This document shows, piece by piece, positions 23,161-33,482 of a stretch of DNA of 64,000 bases. Source of the DNA: Ariolimax columbianus (lineage: Eukaryota > Mollusca > Gastropoda > Stylommatophora > Arionidae); the NCBI GenBank assembly GCA_036924085.1, contig JAVGWX010000002.1, positions 91,201,371 through 91,265,370 on the forward strand, in the 5' to 3' direction. Both the position numbers and the translations under genes were made by a program. The notes beneath the pieces are model-generated. The model was not told where the DNA came from. It saw only the letters and a program-made list of their open reading frames with translations, and did not search any database. Every line of letters starts with the position of its first letter. Within the stretch, counting starts at the first letter, position 1.

Positions 23161-23899
23161 TACGAGGGGACTTCAAATGAAAACATTAAAAGTGGGATAG
23201 AAATGAGAAAAAGGATGCCTTTGTTTTGTAATTTGTTAATATGGTTGCTAATGATGTCAAGAGTGTCATGTACGTACTATCACGATGCAGACGAACAACA
23301 TTACGTCAAAATTGGAGTTAAAAGATGACCGCCCCACTCTTAACATGCACTAAATAGGAGCAGCGTTCTGGTATACCTTTTTTGAGCAGCAAATGGGTGA
23401 GCCTACAGAAATTCATCGGCGAATAAAGGTCCAGTACGGTGACGCATGCGTTTTACTTCAGTGTATGAGTGGAGTAGGAAGTTCTACAATGGGCGAGAGT
23501 TATGTGACAGACCGTTCACGACCGGATCACACCGAGTAGTGACCCCCGGAGTCGATTGCAGCCGTTGACCGCCTGGTAAAGGAAAATCACTGATTGACTG
23601 TGAATGACACTTGCTTGAATAAGAGGCATGCATCACCGTTCTGGACCTTCATTCGTCGATGAATTTATATAGGTTTCACCCTTTCGCTGATAATAAAAAT
23701 GGATAACAGAATACTGCTCCTCTTTGGTACATGTTAATAGTGGGGCGGCCATATTTAACTGCAATTATGACATGGTATTCGTCTGCACCGTGATGGCACG
23801 TACATGACACTCTTGACATCTTTAGCAACCATATTAACAAGTTACAATACAAAGGCACGCTCTTTCTAATTTATATCTCACTTTTAAGGTTTTCATATG
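23161..23899 (+). mobile_element. Foldback mariner-like element
   Basis: Starts at TACGAGGGGACTTCAAATGA, a mariner-style terminus beginning with TA. The left arm continues through GCTAATGATGTCAAGAGTGT into transposase-like sequence (TEIHRRI, then a VTDRSRPDHT segment and AAVDRLVKENH). From about 23600 the leader and first coding part run back in reverse complement to 23899, so the two arms of about 300 bp face each other around a short spacer. The outer tip of the right arm is lost where R1 begins. Stops make the coding part dead. Confidence 0.8.
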
Positions 23900-24152
23900 G
23901 CTTGACTTGGCTTTGTTCGTTCTCAATCTCCCGCTACTGGGCCCTGAAAGGGCTTCAAGTAGCAGAAGGTAGTCCAGAGAACGGAATGCGTTGTATTGTA
24001 GTTTACAACTTGACTTCGATATTTGCATCTATCGGTCCGACACATCCGACTTCAGCAAGCATATTTTGAGTACCAGGTTAGCCGTCCATTTTCGATTCGT
24101 TCTCCGTAGGCTGTCTGTTCTGTTGCAGTCTGTTGTCCAGGATCACTGCTCG
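23900..24152 (-). mobile_element. R1 copy, 5' truncated
   Basis: The tail side GGCTTGACTTGGCTTTGTTC is followed by the consensus (GAACGGAATGCGTTGTATTG, GACACATCCGACTTCAGCAA) to about GTCCAGGATCACTG. The GGGATCAAG end is missing. It abuts the right arm of the foldback mariner. Confidence 0.85.
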
Positions 24153-24289
24153 TATATCGACATTCAAGGTCAATTAAAGAGAGACGGGCAAGAGAGCTGA
24201 GATGGCTGTATGTCGCTCCATATATGTACCAGATTTGGGGAACTGAGACACTAGCCCGGTAAGACACAACATGCAGACCAGAACGTCGC

Positions 24290-24575
24290 GTCAAAATCAG
24301 GCACAATGTACTGACCAAGATCATTTTATCTCTTCCATGTAGCTTTCCCTGGAAACAAGCTGTTTTCAAGGAAGTCTTCCTTGACGTGATCCCCGTAGTT
24401 CTGAGCGTCACGCAGATGAAGCAAAGCATAGCATAAACGGCTAGAAGACCGTGGCCCGCCTTCATCAGCACACTCGAGATATGAGGAAAGCTACAACAAC
24501 CCACTGCTTCACGCACTATTCAGGGGGCACAACAAGAGTAAACTGACTTATTGTGAGCAGTCAACAACGGCAGCA
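24290..24575 (+). mobile_element. R2 copy
   Basis: Runs from AGGCACAATGTACTGACCAA through TTTCCCTGGAAACAAGCTGT, GACGTGATCCCCGTAGTTCT and AAAGCTACAACAACCCACTG to GACTTATTGTGAGCAGTCAACAAC. The tail is short and degenerate. Confidence 0.75.
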
Positions 24576-24621
24576 TGGCGGGAATCATGGACAATGACAA
24601 GAACCCACGTCAGCCAGCCAC

Positions 24622-25372
24622 AAGTGTAGAAGAGGAGTAAGGTAGAAGACTCTACACCCAGGGTAGAAGAGGAGTAAGTAAAGTAGAAGACTCTACATCC
24701 AGGGTAGAAGAGGAGTAAGTAAGGTAGAAGACGCTACACCCAAGGTAGAAGAGCAGTGACCAAGTAAGGTAGAAGACGCTACACCCAAGGTAGAAGAGGA
24801 GTGACCAAGTAAGGTAGAAAACTCTACACCCAGGGTAGAAGAGGAGTAAGTAAGGTAGAAGACTCTACACCCAGGGTAGAAGAGGAGTGACTAAGTAAGG
24901 TAGAAGACTCTACACCCAGGGTAGAAGAGGAGTAAGTAAGGTAGAAGACTATACACCCAGGGTAGAAGAGGAGTAAGTAAGGTAGAAGACTCTACACCCA
25001 AGGTAGAAGAGTAGTGACCAAGTAAGGTAGAAGACTCTACACCCAAGGTAGAAGAGGAGTGACCAAGTAAGGTAGAAGACTCTACACCCAAGGTTGAAGA
25101 GGAGTGACTAAGTAAGGTAGAAGACTCTACACCCAGGGGTAGAAGAGGAGTGACTAAGTAAGGTAGAAGACTCTACACCCAGGGTAGAAGAGGAGTGACT
25201 AAGTAAAGTAGAAGACTCTACACCCATGGTAGAAGAGGAGTGACTAAGTAAAGTAGAAGACTCTACACCCATGGTAGAAGAGGAGTGACTAAGTAAGTAA
25301 GGTAGAAGACTCTACACCCAGGGTAGAAGAGGAGTGACTAAGTAAGGTAGAAGACTCTACACCCAAGGGAAG
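24622..25372. repeat. 41-45 bp minisatellite with internal dyads
   Basis: About 17 units of the form GGTAGAAGACTCTACACCCA + GGGTAGAAGAGGAG + TAAGTAA or TGACTAAGTAA. Each unit holds the inverted repeat GTAGA-AGAC-TCTAC and a second dyad CTAC-ACCCAAGG-GTAG. Unit length alternates by presence of a TGAC insert. Confidence 0.9.
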
Positions 25373-25483
25373 AATATGAGCTGGACAGGAAGAAGCTATC
25401 AAGATAAAAAAAAGTATATGATCATTTTATTCTTTTGTTTTTTAAAGAATCTAATTCACTGCACGTCTAACTTCAGTGGACCA

Positions 25484-25852
25484 TTCTTCTTCTTTTTCAT
25501 CGTTACTTACCAAACTCTCGCTGCAAAACTTTGAAAGAGACTTTGCAAGTAGCAGGCTGGTGTCCGGAGAACGGAATGCGTTGTGTCGTAGTTTACAGCA
25601 TGACTGTGATATTTACACATTTTTGTCCAACACATCCTACTTCAGCTGGCATTTTTTTAAGTACACGGGTTAGCCTTCCCTCTTCGATCCTTTTTCCTTA
25701 GCCAGTCTGCCCTGTTGCAACCTGTTATCCAGGATCACCGCGTGGAGGTGTAGAAGGGTTTTGGCAGCCCTAGGTCGCTGGTCCTGACTATATCAATCAG
25801 CTTAGGGTAGCTGATCGCTGTAACTCATGCAATGTTCAGCATATTGATCCCA
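25484..25852 (-). mobile_element. R1 copy, full length, diverged
   Basis: TTCTTCTTTTTCATCG on the left, AACGGAATGCGTTGTGTCGT and GGATCACCGCGTGGAGGTGT inside, and CATATTGATCCC at the right end. It is more diverged than the copies at 955 and 14395. Confidence 0.85.
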
Positions 25853-26509
25853 ATCGCACATTCAGCAAGTTCATGTCGCATTTGCTTTGGTTGTTAGACA
25901 GTAGGGCCTAGTCACCAGCAAATATTTTGCCCGTAGTTCGAACGTTATCTTCCCTAACTGGTCACTAAAGTGTTGGCAACCACTGGCGGAAATATGAAAC
26001 AGATGCACGAGATTAACTGGAGTATAATAACAAACTCACAATTTTCACGAGGGTTTAAAAAAGATATTCTTTCCATCTTCTGTTTCTGAACTTGTGAGCT
26101 CCCAGCATATCCGTGCACATCTAGTGATTGAGTGGGTTTTGTATGACTACTGGGTTATGGCGATATGTGTGCCTCCGTGTTGCCTGGGACTGTGGTGTTT
26201 GTGTGGGTGTGTGTGTGTGTATGTGTGTGTGTGTGTGTGTCTGTGTGTATTTGTGTGTAGAAGTAGTTTATAACAATAATTGTGTGTTTTAAAGTAACTT
26301 GCACTATTTGTTAGAATTAAGAATTCCATTTCGCTGATTTTGCTCTGGCTGCATTTTGAACAAGAAACTCATTGAAACATAATGAAATTTGAAAATGTAT
26401 AATGCACCATTGAAGCGGTAAACGCTGAATAAGAAACTTAAAAGCTATGTCTGGTGCGTTTATTTCACATGGCTAAGCTTCCCGGTTTGATCACTGACAT
26501 TGACACTCG
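25853..26509. other. Unassigned, with a (TG)n tract
   Basis: A (TG)n microsatellite lies at about 26192-26262. The remainder shows no family similarity. Confidence 0.5.
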
Positions 26510-26590
26510 CTAGTTGACCCAGCTATAATTGGGTACCTGCCGTACTGTTAAGGAAGCAATGGCAGCTTGGGAGATACTAAGCGTACTTTA
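26510..26590 (+). mobile_element. tSINE-B fragment
   Basis: Contains GTTGACCCAGCTATAATTGG then GTACCTGCCGTACTGTTAAG and a GCAATGGCAGC segment, matching the tSINE-B body. The tRNA-like head is missing. Confidence 0.5.
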
Positions 26591-26631
26591 TTATATCTTT
26601 AAAAATAAAATGTTTTAAAGTATGAAGTAGC

Positions 26632-27346
26632 TTCTTCTTCTTCTTCCTTCTCAATCTCCCACTCCGGCTGAGCAGCACATAAGCTGCAGCGGTCAGCGAC
26701 CCATAGCTGACTGCTAGCGTCAGGGCCAGCAAACCAGAGCTGCCAAGACCCTTCTACACCTCCACGCGGTGATCCTGGATAACAAGCTGCAGCAGGGCAG
26801 ACTGGCTAAGGAAAAATGATAGAAGAGGGAATGCTAACCCGGTTCTAAAAAAATGATTGCTGAAGTCGGATGTGTTGGACCGAAAGGTGCAAATATCGCA
26901 GTCAAGCTGTAAACTACGACAAAACGCATTCCGTTCTCTGGACTACATTCTGCTGGTTAAACTCTTTCAGAGTTTGGTAGCGGAAGATTGAGAACGAACG
27001 AAGCCAAGTCAAGCCAATCTCTCGCTCCCAATCCCTGAAAAATGTTTTGCAAGTAACAGAATGTAGTCCAGAGAACGAAATACGTTGTGTCGTAGTTTTC
27101 AGCTTGACTGCCATATTTACACTTTTCTGCCCAACACATGCGACTTCAGCGGACATTTTTGAGTATCGGGTTGCCTTCCCTCTTCGATCCCTTCTCCTTA
27201 GCCAGTCTGCCCTGTTGCAGCCTCTTATCCAGGATCACCGCATAGAGGTGTAGAGGGTCTTGGCAGCTCTGGTTCTCTGGCGCTGACGATTGCAGTCAGC
27301 TATGGGTCGCTGACCACTGCAGCTCATGCGCTACTCAAGTGTCTTG
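26632..27346 (-). mobile_element. R1 copy split by an inverted R1
   Basis: The outer copy. Its tail end is at 26632-26668 (TTCTTCTTCTTCCTTCTCAATC) and the rest at 27013-27346, ending CTTGATCCCC. A second R1 in the other orientation sits between. AATCTCCCACTCC at the left junction and AATCTCTCGCTCC at the right junction look like a diverged 13-bp target duplication. Confidence 0.85.
26669..27012 (+). mobile_element. R1 copy nested inside R1
   Basis: The inner copy begins CTGAGCAGCACATAAGCTGC (missing about 13 bp of the usual start) and ends GAACGAAGCCAAGTCAAGCC. With the outer copy it forms an inverted repeat of about 330 bp per arm with almost no spacer. Confidence 0.88.
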
Positions 27347-27356
27347 ATCCCCGTAT

Positions 27357-27835
27357 GTACAAGGCGTGTTCAAATGAAACCAGACCAAACTGCAACAAGT
27401 GAACATACGTGCGATGCGCATGATGACATCACTTCTGGTGTAAACAGCATATACCAACCGTCAAGGTTGCAAAATTTCATTATCCTCTGACTCATAGTTT
27501 CCTCAGCAGATCGTTAAAACATGACAGGTGTGATACGGAATCCACCCAGAGTTGATCAGCGAAAGGTGATTCGGTTTCTAACAGCTGATGGATGTCGATC
27601 AGTTGGTATTCATCGCAGAATGCAGGCAGTGAATGATGTTAAAGTTGTGTCGAAGACAACAGTGAAAAACTGGACAACAATGTTTAAAGAAAGACGTGAG
27701 TTGCCTCAGCAATATGCGCCTGACCTGGTCTCAGAAGATCGTTCGTTAACTCACGTCCTTCTTTAAAAATCGTTGTCCAGTTTTTCATTGTGACGCTCTC
27801 TATAGAAAAGCTGACGTGAAGTAAAAGACCAGTTG
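27357..27835 (+). pseudogene. Mariner-like transposon 5' half with HTH domain
   Basis: Starts TACAAGGCGTGTTCAAATGA, then the same leader as 44946. Frame 27521-27766 encodes MTGVIRNPPRVDQRKVIRF, a GCRSVGIHRRM helix and VKNWTTMFKERREL, the first DNA-binding (HTH_48/GVQW3-type) domain of a mariner-like transposase. It then breaks: a stretch of about 41 bp (27660-27700) reappears inverted at 27750-27795, giving a local palindrome. The catalytic DDD domain is absent. Confidence 0.8.
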
Positions 27836-28087
27836 GCGGACTACTTCTTAGATTGAAAGACGTGTGCAAGCCGGACATGAAGGCACCAGAAATGGATCTG
27901 ACAACTTGGGAAGACGTAACTGCAGACCGATCTAAGAGATATAACCCGATGACAATCCTCAGACTGAGAGAAAATAAGCTCTCGGATCTGAGAGAGCAGA
28001 GATAAGAGAAGGTCACGGGCAAGCACAACCAATAGTCAGTGCTTCTACTCCAAGGTCACATCATCCTATAGTCAGTCATGACTGAAA
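27836..28087 (+). pseudogene. LINE C-terminal remnant with ACT tail
   Basis: The frame reads LKDVCKPDMKAPEMDLTTWE, then DVTADRSKRYN, corresponding to the RYKDxCKxDMK tail also seen at 16760. It runs into the ACT tract on the right. Confidence 0.65.
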
Positions 28088-28300
28088 AGTGGCTACTACT
28101 ACTACTACTACTACTTCTACTAATGCTACTACTACTGCTACTCCTGCTATTACTATTACAGTTACTGCTAGTACTACTGCTACTACTACTACTAACTACT
28201 ACTACTACTACTACTACTATTGCTACTATTACTGCTACTGCTACTATGACCATCACTAGTATTAGTATTACCACTACTACTACTATTCCTAATATTACTT

Positions 28301-28343
<43 letters not shown>

Positions 28344-28470
28344 TACTACTGCTACTACTGCTGCCACTATTATCACTACAACAACAACTGATTTTACTAC
28401 TACTACTACTGCTACTACTACCACTATTACTACTGCTGCTACTACTACTGCTGCAACAACAACTACCATT
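28088..28470. repeat. (ACT)n microsatellite
   Basis: About 380 bp of interrupted ACT/GCT/ATT trinucleotides at the 3' edge of a LINE remnant. Threonine-, serine-, valine- and leucine-rich frames on both strands are artefacts. Confidence 0.92.
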
Positions 28471-28659
28471 ATATAACTTATCGGCAGCGTTAAGTTTAAA
28501 TAAACTAACATATTTCTCCTGGTGCTTTGTTACAGAGGCATGGACATTTACAAAATGACTAGAGGACAAATTGAGTCACCCAAATCTCACATAAGAGACG
28601 CAAAAAAAATCTCCACAATTCTGTCATACAACGATTGACCCTAGTGAATGATTCGGTAA

Positions 28660-28940
28660 TCTATGCAGATTAGGCAAAACACAGATCACATTTTGCGACA
28701 AAACTAAGGTCGATGGAACACGGCGATAACAATCTGGTACTACTGAGGCAAAAAGAGACCGCGGGAAGGACATCCAATGCGTTGATCAGACACCGTTACT
28801 ATCCACAACCACATTCAAGGCATCTCTGATAGAAGGCTTTCCACTCACTAGACTTCCGCGGCCTAAGACATGATCCGTTGTAGACGAAGTAGGGACCTGC
28901 AGCAACCGGTCATCAAGATCAAGATATTTCTCTGCTTACG
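28660..28940 (+). mobile_element. LINE 3' remnant (as at 53460-54035)
   Basis: Shares TCGATGGA...CAATCTGGTAC with 53520, and a 3' end of CTTCCGCGGCC then GGGACCTGCAGC and CATCAAGATCAAGAT with 53940-54030. A WYY.GKKRPREG-like stretch is read between. No intact frame. Confidence 0.5.
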
Positions 28941-29174
28941 TAAATGTCGCTTAGCAAAACTTTGACTTGCAAGGTCCCGCCTAAATTAATTTTAATTCAC
29001 GTCTGCTTGAAATTTGTGAACACCCTTCCAAATAGCAATCGTTCTGCCAGTTTGAACACAGCTCAGGCGTGTGTGTGTGTGTGTGAGTGTGTCATCTAAT
29101 TGAGCAGGAATACTACATACACGCACAGCTTCATATCTTTATCCAGCACATATTTACATCCAACACACTGAATA

Positions 29175-29645
29175 ATCCTTTATATTCCTGTGTGAACTGG
29201 ACCGTCTATAGTCGTCATGTAGGGAAATTAAATCAATACTACATGCACTGCTTGCGGAAACTACTGAGGATTAGATGGCAGGACACGGTGCCAAATACAG
29301 ATGTGTTAGCGCGATCGAGCATGTACAGTATACACACCATGATAGGTGCAGTCCAACTGAGATGGGCTGACCATGTGTTACCCATGTCGGATCAACGTCT
29401 ACCGAAAGAGCTGCTTTATGGTGAACTCCAAAATGACAAGAGAGCAAGCAGTGGACAACTGAAAAGGTACAAGGAGACACTTAAGAGATAACTGATCCAG
29501 TGCGGTATTAACCATGACTACTGGGAAAGAACAGTCACCATTTGTACAGACTGGCGCAGCACTATTGCTGAGGGTGTCCAGGGACATACGCCATCAAGAA
29601 AAAATGAGGCAATTCAGAGACGATCGCTCCGCAAGCCAGCTCACA
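29175..29645 (+). pseudogene. LINE C-terminal remnant
   Basis: Frame 29087-29491 reads WTVYSRHVGKLNQYYMHCLR, KLLRIRWQDTVPNTDVLARS, SIHTMIGAVQLRWADHV, MSDQRLPKELLYGELQNDKR and a QLKRYKETLKR tail. After a stop, related sequence continues to about 29645. This is the C-terminal region after the RT domain, same lineage as 62037-62815. The catalytic domain is absent. Confidence 0.85.
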
Positions 29646-29674
29646 TCAATCCTTCTTCTACCCTAGTAGAAGGG

Positions 29675-29875
29675 GGTGTTCTCTTTTGGTTTCGAGGCCT
29701 GTCTGTCGTCAAGGAGGACAGCGGTTCGAATCCCCGGTATGGCATTTGTTGTTTTTTCTGTTGGGTGTGAAATAAACAAACATAGCAAGCACACGGCGTG
29801 GCGACAGCATTGGCGAAGGGCCTCTAGTCCTCAGCCTTCAAAACTCCTCGACTAGCCCAGCGTTGGGGAAACAAT
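29675..29875 (+). mobile_element. tSINE-C
   Basis: A perfect B-box GGTTCGAATCC at 29723-29733, then CCGGTATGGCATTTGTTG, AATAAACAAACATAGCAAGC and CAGCCTTCAAAACTCCTCGA, matching 13590-13790 in reverse. The A-box is degenerate here. Confidence 0.85.
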
Positions 29876-29967
29876 TCCGATGATCAACAATGCATGTTCC
29901 AAAGCAAGCATGCAAACTACGGGGAAAATTCTACGACTTTGTTTCCCAGAACATCCATTGTCCGTCG

Positions 29968-30152
29968 TACACTCAGGACAACATACATCTTCGTCATTCC
30001 ATCGTACAGTCAGGACAACATACATCTTCGTCATTCCATCGTACAGTCAGGACAACAGCCATCTTCGAAATTCCATCGTACAGTCAGGACAACAGACATC
30101 TTCGTCATTCCATCGTACACTCAGGACAACACCCATCTTCGTCATTCCATCG
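29968..30152. repeat. 37-bp minisatellite
   Basis: Five to six units of CAGTCAGGACAACATACATC + TTCGTCATTCCATCGTA, about 90 bp after tSINE-C. All three forward frames are open; none has a recognised domain. Confidence 0.88.
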
Positions 30153-30284
30153 TGCAGCATAGAGCCACAGAACAAGGCCAAGACCATACAAGTATCGCCA
30201 GGATCGTTTGGCAGCAACAACATCCATGACGGTGGTGAGTATTCTAATTAGTTGCTTTTGTTTGTCATTACTTTTCTTTAAACC

Positions 30285-31090
30285 TGTGCTGGTAAGCGCA
30301 GTGAAGGGGTTAAGTTCCATTAACCTGTGCTGGTAAGATCTGTGAGGGGGCTAAGTTCCGTTCACCTGTGCTGGTAAGATCTGTGAGGGGGCTAAGTTCA
30401 GTTCACCTGTGCTGGTAAGATCTGTGATGGGGCTAAGTTCCGTTCACCTGTGCTGGTAAGATCTGTGAGGGGGCTAAGTTCCGTTTATCTGTGCTGGTAA
30501 GATCTGTGAGGGGGCTAAGTTCAGTTCACCTGTGCTGGTAAGATCTGTGAGGGGGCTAAGTTCCGTTCACCTGTGCTGGTAAGATCTGTGAGGGGGCTAA
30601 GTTCCGTTCACCTGTGCTGGTAAGATCTGTTAGGGGGCTAAGTTCCGTTCACCTGTTCTGGTAAGATCTGTGAGGGGGCTAAGTTTCCTTCATCTGTGCT
30701 GGTAATATCTGTGAGGGGGCTAAGTTCCGTTCACCTGTGCTGGTAAGATCTGTGAGGGGGCTAAGTTCCGTTCACATGTGCTGGTAAGATCTGTGATGGG
30801 GCTAAGTTCCCTTCATCTGTGCTGGTAAGATCTGTTAGGGGGCTAAGTTCCCTTCATATGTGATGGTAAGATCTGTGAGGGGGCTAAGTTCCGTTCACCT
30901 GTGCTGGTAAGATCTGTGAGGGGGCTAAGTTCCGTTCACCTGTGCTGGTAAGATCTGTGAGATGGCTAAGTTCCCTTCATCTGTGCTGGTAAGATCTGTG
31001 AGGGGGCTAAGTTCCGTTCATCTGTGCCAGGAAAAGCTCTGATGAGATTAAGTTCCGTACACCTGTGCTGGTAAACGCCGTTAGGGGGTC
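30285..31090. repeat. 41-bp minisatellite
   Basis: About 19-20 units of CTGGTAAGATCTGTGAGGGG + GCTAAGTTCCGTTCACCTGTG. Units are mostly the same length with scattered substitutions, and the edges are more diverged. Confidence 0.92.
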
Positions 31091-31464
31091 AAGTTACCTT
31101 TCTTGGTCCAAGTGTGATGAATCTTTTGTTTGTAACCATGTGCTATTGCAGAGTTTATCTGATGACGTCTATCCATATGTCACGCCTTCTTACTCGTGCC
31201 TTGTGCCCGATCTTCTTGTGTTGTAAACATACAGTGGTAGTTGATCAAGTTACGTACTGATGAGATGACCGGATAATCGTATTTTCTGTCTTGACATGTG
31301 TTCAACACATTGTGTAGTTCTTAGTATATCTTATCTTATCATCATCGTCAATAGGCAATAGGCTTTTATTCCGCATCTATATACATGCTCCCGTACTGAG
31401 TGCATTGCGAAGACATATGTAAGAGCCAAATAGATTGGCAGTTGTAAGAAGAGACGTTCTGTAA
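31091..31464. other. No recognisable feature
   Basis: Unassigned sequence between the 41-bp array and tSINE-B. Confidence 0.35.
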
Positions 31465-31629
31465 AGGACATGTTACTTCCTACTTACTTAGCAAATGTAC
31501 GGGGTTTAATTCCTGCTACCAGCAGCTCCAGTCAACCCAACTGTAAATGGGTACCTTGCCTACTGCCAGTAGAGGTAAATATGCAGCGAGAAAGGGAACT
31601 GGCCACCCCTACTTACAAAGCTACTGAGG
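31465..31629 (+). mobile_element. tSINE-B
   Basis: A B-box-like GGTTTAATTCC at about 31502, then CAACCCAACTGTAAATGGGT, ACCTTGCC, AGCGAGAAAGGGAACTGGCC. The A-box is weak. Confidence 0.65.
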
Positions 31630-32517
31630 TACTTACGAAAAAGGTACAGACTTTCGTACATGGTTGCCTGCTTAGAATACAAGGGTGGAAATGGTGGGAC
31701 AAGGATGTGATAGTCACTCTGTATAAAGCAGTTTTCGTCTCCGTGGCATCTGACCATACCCATTTATCATTCTTTTCATTTTGTTTTTTACATTAGACCT
31801 AGCTTGGAGTACTGTGTACAGGTGTGAAGTCCATATCGCAGAGGAGATATAAACATGCTGGAAAGGATACAAAGAAGAGCGACAAAGCTGATAAGAGGAT
31901 TCCAGAACTACAGTTATGAGGGAAGACTCAGAAAAACTGGGCTACAGTGTCTAGAAAAAAGAAGAATTCGATGTGATTTAATACAGGTTTACAAGATAAT
32001 CAAAGAAATGGATAAATTAGACTATACATTTTTTTTACAAGAACAATAAGGCATAGCTACAAATTAACTAACGAAAGATCCAGATTAGATATTAGGAAAT
32101 ATTTTTTAGTCAGAGAGTGGTGAATGCTTTGAGTGTATTGCCACAGGAAGTAGTGAAGGCAGGGACAGTTAGTGCATTTAAGAATAGATTGGATGCGCAT
32201 AGCTTATAGAGCAAGGACATGTAAATGAAACTAGTTGTATACAAACTCTGCAGAGTCTTCTAAACCAGTATAACGGCGTTAAGTTATGTTAAGATTACCA
32301 GCGTGGAACTGATGGGAAAAAACTGGATAAATATCAGTGGAGCGTGAATTACGGAGGCGGCGATGTGGCGATGGATTGATCACACATTATGAAAATCAGT
32401 GGATACCATTACCAGACAATCTATGTTCTAGAATCCACAGAGCAAGAGATTTAGAGGAGGACCAAAACACTCATGGAAGATGAAGCTGGATGCCAACGGC
32501 AAGGCAACAGACAACTT
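31630..32517 (+). pseudogene. LINE-H C-terminal region, split by a CR1-like LINE
   Basis: The left piece (31630-31711) reads KVQTFVHGCLLRIQGWKWWD and the right piece (32296-32517) TSVELMGKNWINIS, MWRWIDHTL, DTITRQSMF and RFRGGPKHSWKMKLDANGK. The reverse-strand copy at 49425-49800 has the same series, supporting that the two pieces belong together. The right piece leads straight into the 10-bp array. Confidence 0.7.
31712..32295 (+). pseudogene. CR1-like LINE 3' fragment
   Basis: Reads SLEYCVQV, SPYRRGDINMLERIQRRATK, LIRGFQNYSYEGRLRKTGLQ, RRIRCDLIQVYKII and, after frameshifts, a VVNA..LPQEVVKAG region and FKNRLDA. This is the standard end of CR1-type reverse transcriptases (palm end, then the ERxQRRATK thumb). 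It is heavily 5' truncated and inserted within LINE-H between a TGTGAT at 31706 and TACCAGCG at 32296. Confidence 0.8.
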
Positions 32518-32957
32518 GCATACCTGCCGCACACCTACCGCACACCTACCGCACACCTACTGCACACCTACTGCACACCTACCGCACACCTACTGCACAC
32601 CTACTGCACACCTACCGCACACCTACTGCACACCTACTGCACACCTACCGCACACCTACCGCACACCTACTGCATACATACTGCACACCTACTGCACACC
32701 TACTGCACACCTGTCGCACATCTACTGCACACCTACCGCACACCTACTGCACACCTGCCGCACACCTACTGCACACCTACTGCACACTTACTGTACACGT
32801 ACCGTACACCTACTGCACACCTACCGCACACCTACTGTATACGTACCGCACACATACTGCACACCTGCCCCACACCTACTGTACACCTACCGCACACATA
32901 CTGCACACCTACCGCACACCTACTGCACATATACTGCACGCCTACCGCACACCTATA
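32517..32957. repeat. 10-bp array (CACCTACTGC / CACCTACCGC)
   Basis: About 44 units of ten bases with C/T alternation at one position, starting at the end of LINE-H coding sequence. Because the period is not a multiple of three, all three forward frames cycle through the same residues and stay open. Confidence 0.93.
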
Positions 32958-32975
32958 TATATATTCCGTTTCTTA

Positions 32976-33215
32976 GGATTCCATGGCCATGTGGTTAAGC
33001 TGTCGGCCTCGTGATCAGGTGGTGTGGGTTCGACTCCGGACTCCTCCGTCTTTTTCACGGGTGCTTGATGCAGAGTCCCCTGAATCTCGTAGTCGCCCCC
33101 TAGTCGTCTTGTCCTTCACTTGCCACTAGGGTGGGGCAGCTCGAGATAAGAGACTGAGGATAAAACCATCGTTTACGATGGACGGCGGTCTCTGCCTTTT
33201 CCATTCCGTTTTGAA
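32976..33215 (+). mobile_element. tSINE-D
   Basis: The head has CATGGCCATGTGGTTAAGC (A-box) and GGTTCGACTCC (B-box) about 40 bases later. The body continues TTTTTCACGGGTGCTTGATG, AATCTCGTAGTCGCCCCCTA and ends ACGATGGACGGCGGTCTCTG. Two more copies lie on the reverse strand at 35326 and 61701. Confidence 0.9.
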
Positions 33216-33250
33216 ACTTATTTTCTAGAAGAATGTCTTTACTTATTGTT

Positions 33251-33482
33251 GGGGGGGGGGGGGGGGGGGGGGGACCCAGTGGTCTTGAGGTAAGGTGTTC
33301 GCCTCGGGTGCTGGAGGTCGCGGGTTTTTCCACGTGGATCATCCGGTAAATATTTCCTATGATCTCTGAGTAGTGAGATCAAACACGTGTTCAGTGGCGC
33401 GCATGAAACTACCTTAGCAGTTGGAAATCGAAAAAGAGTTGGCCTAACGGCCGCTACTCGGGCGAAATTCAAGTTCAAAATC
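33251..33482 (+). mobile_element. tSINE-E with 23-G run at its 5' edge
   Basis: A G23 homopolymer (33251-33273), then ACCCAGTGGTCTTGAGGTAA, a tRNA-like head with a damaged B-box (GCGGGTTTTTCC), GATCATCCGGTAAATATTTC, TCTGAGTAGTGAGATCAAAC and an end CGAAATTCAAGTTCAAAA. Partial copies are at 18378-20372 and 36715-36968 in reverse. Confidence 0.8.

Noticed and set aside
28056..28569. Poly-Val, poly-Ser and poly-Thr frames
   Set aside because: Direct translation of the ACT trinucleotide tract on both strands.
32473..33014. Three overlapping 170-codon His/Thr/Pro-rich frames
   Set aside because: A 10-bp tandem repeat cycles through all frames, so the three proteins are the same artefact.
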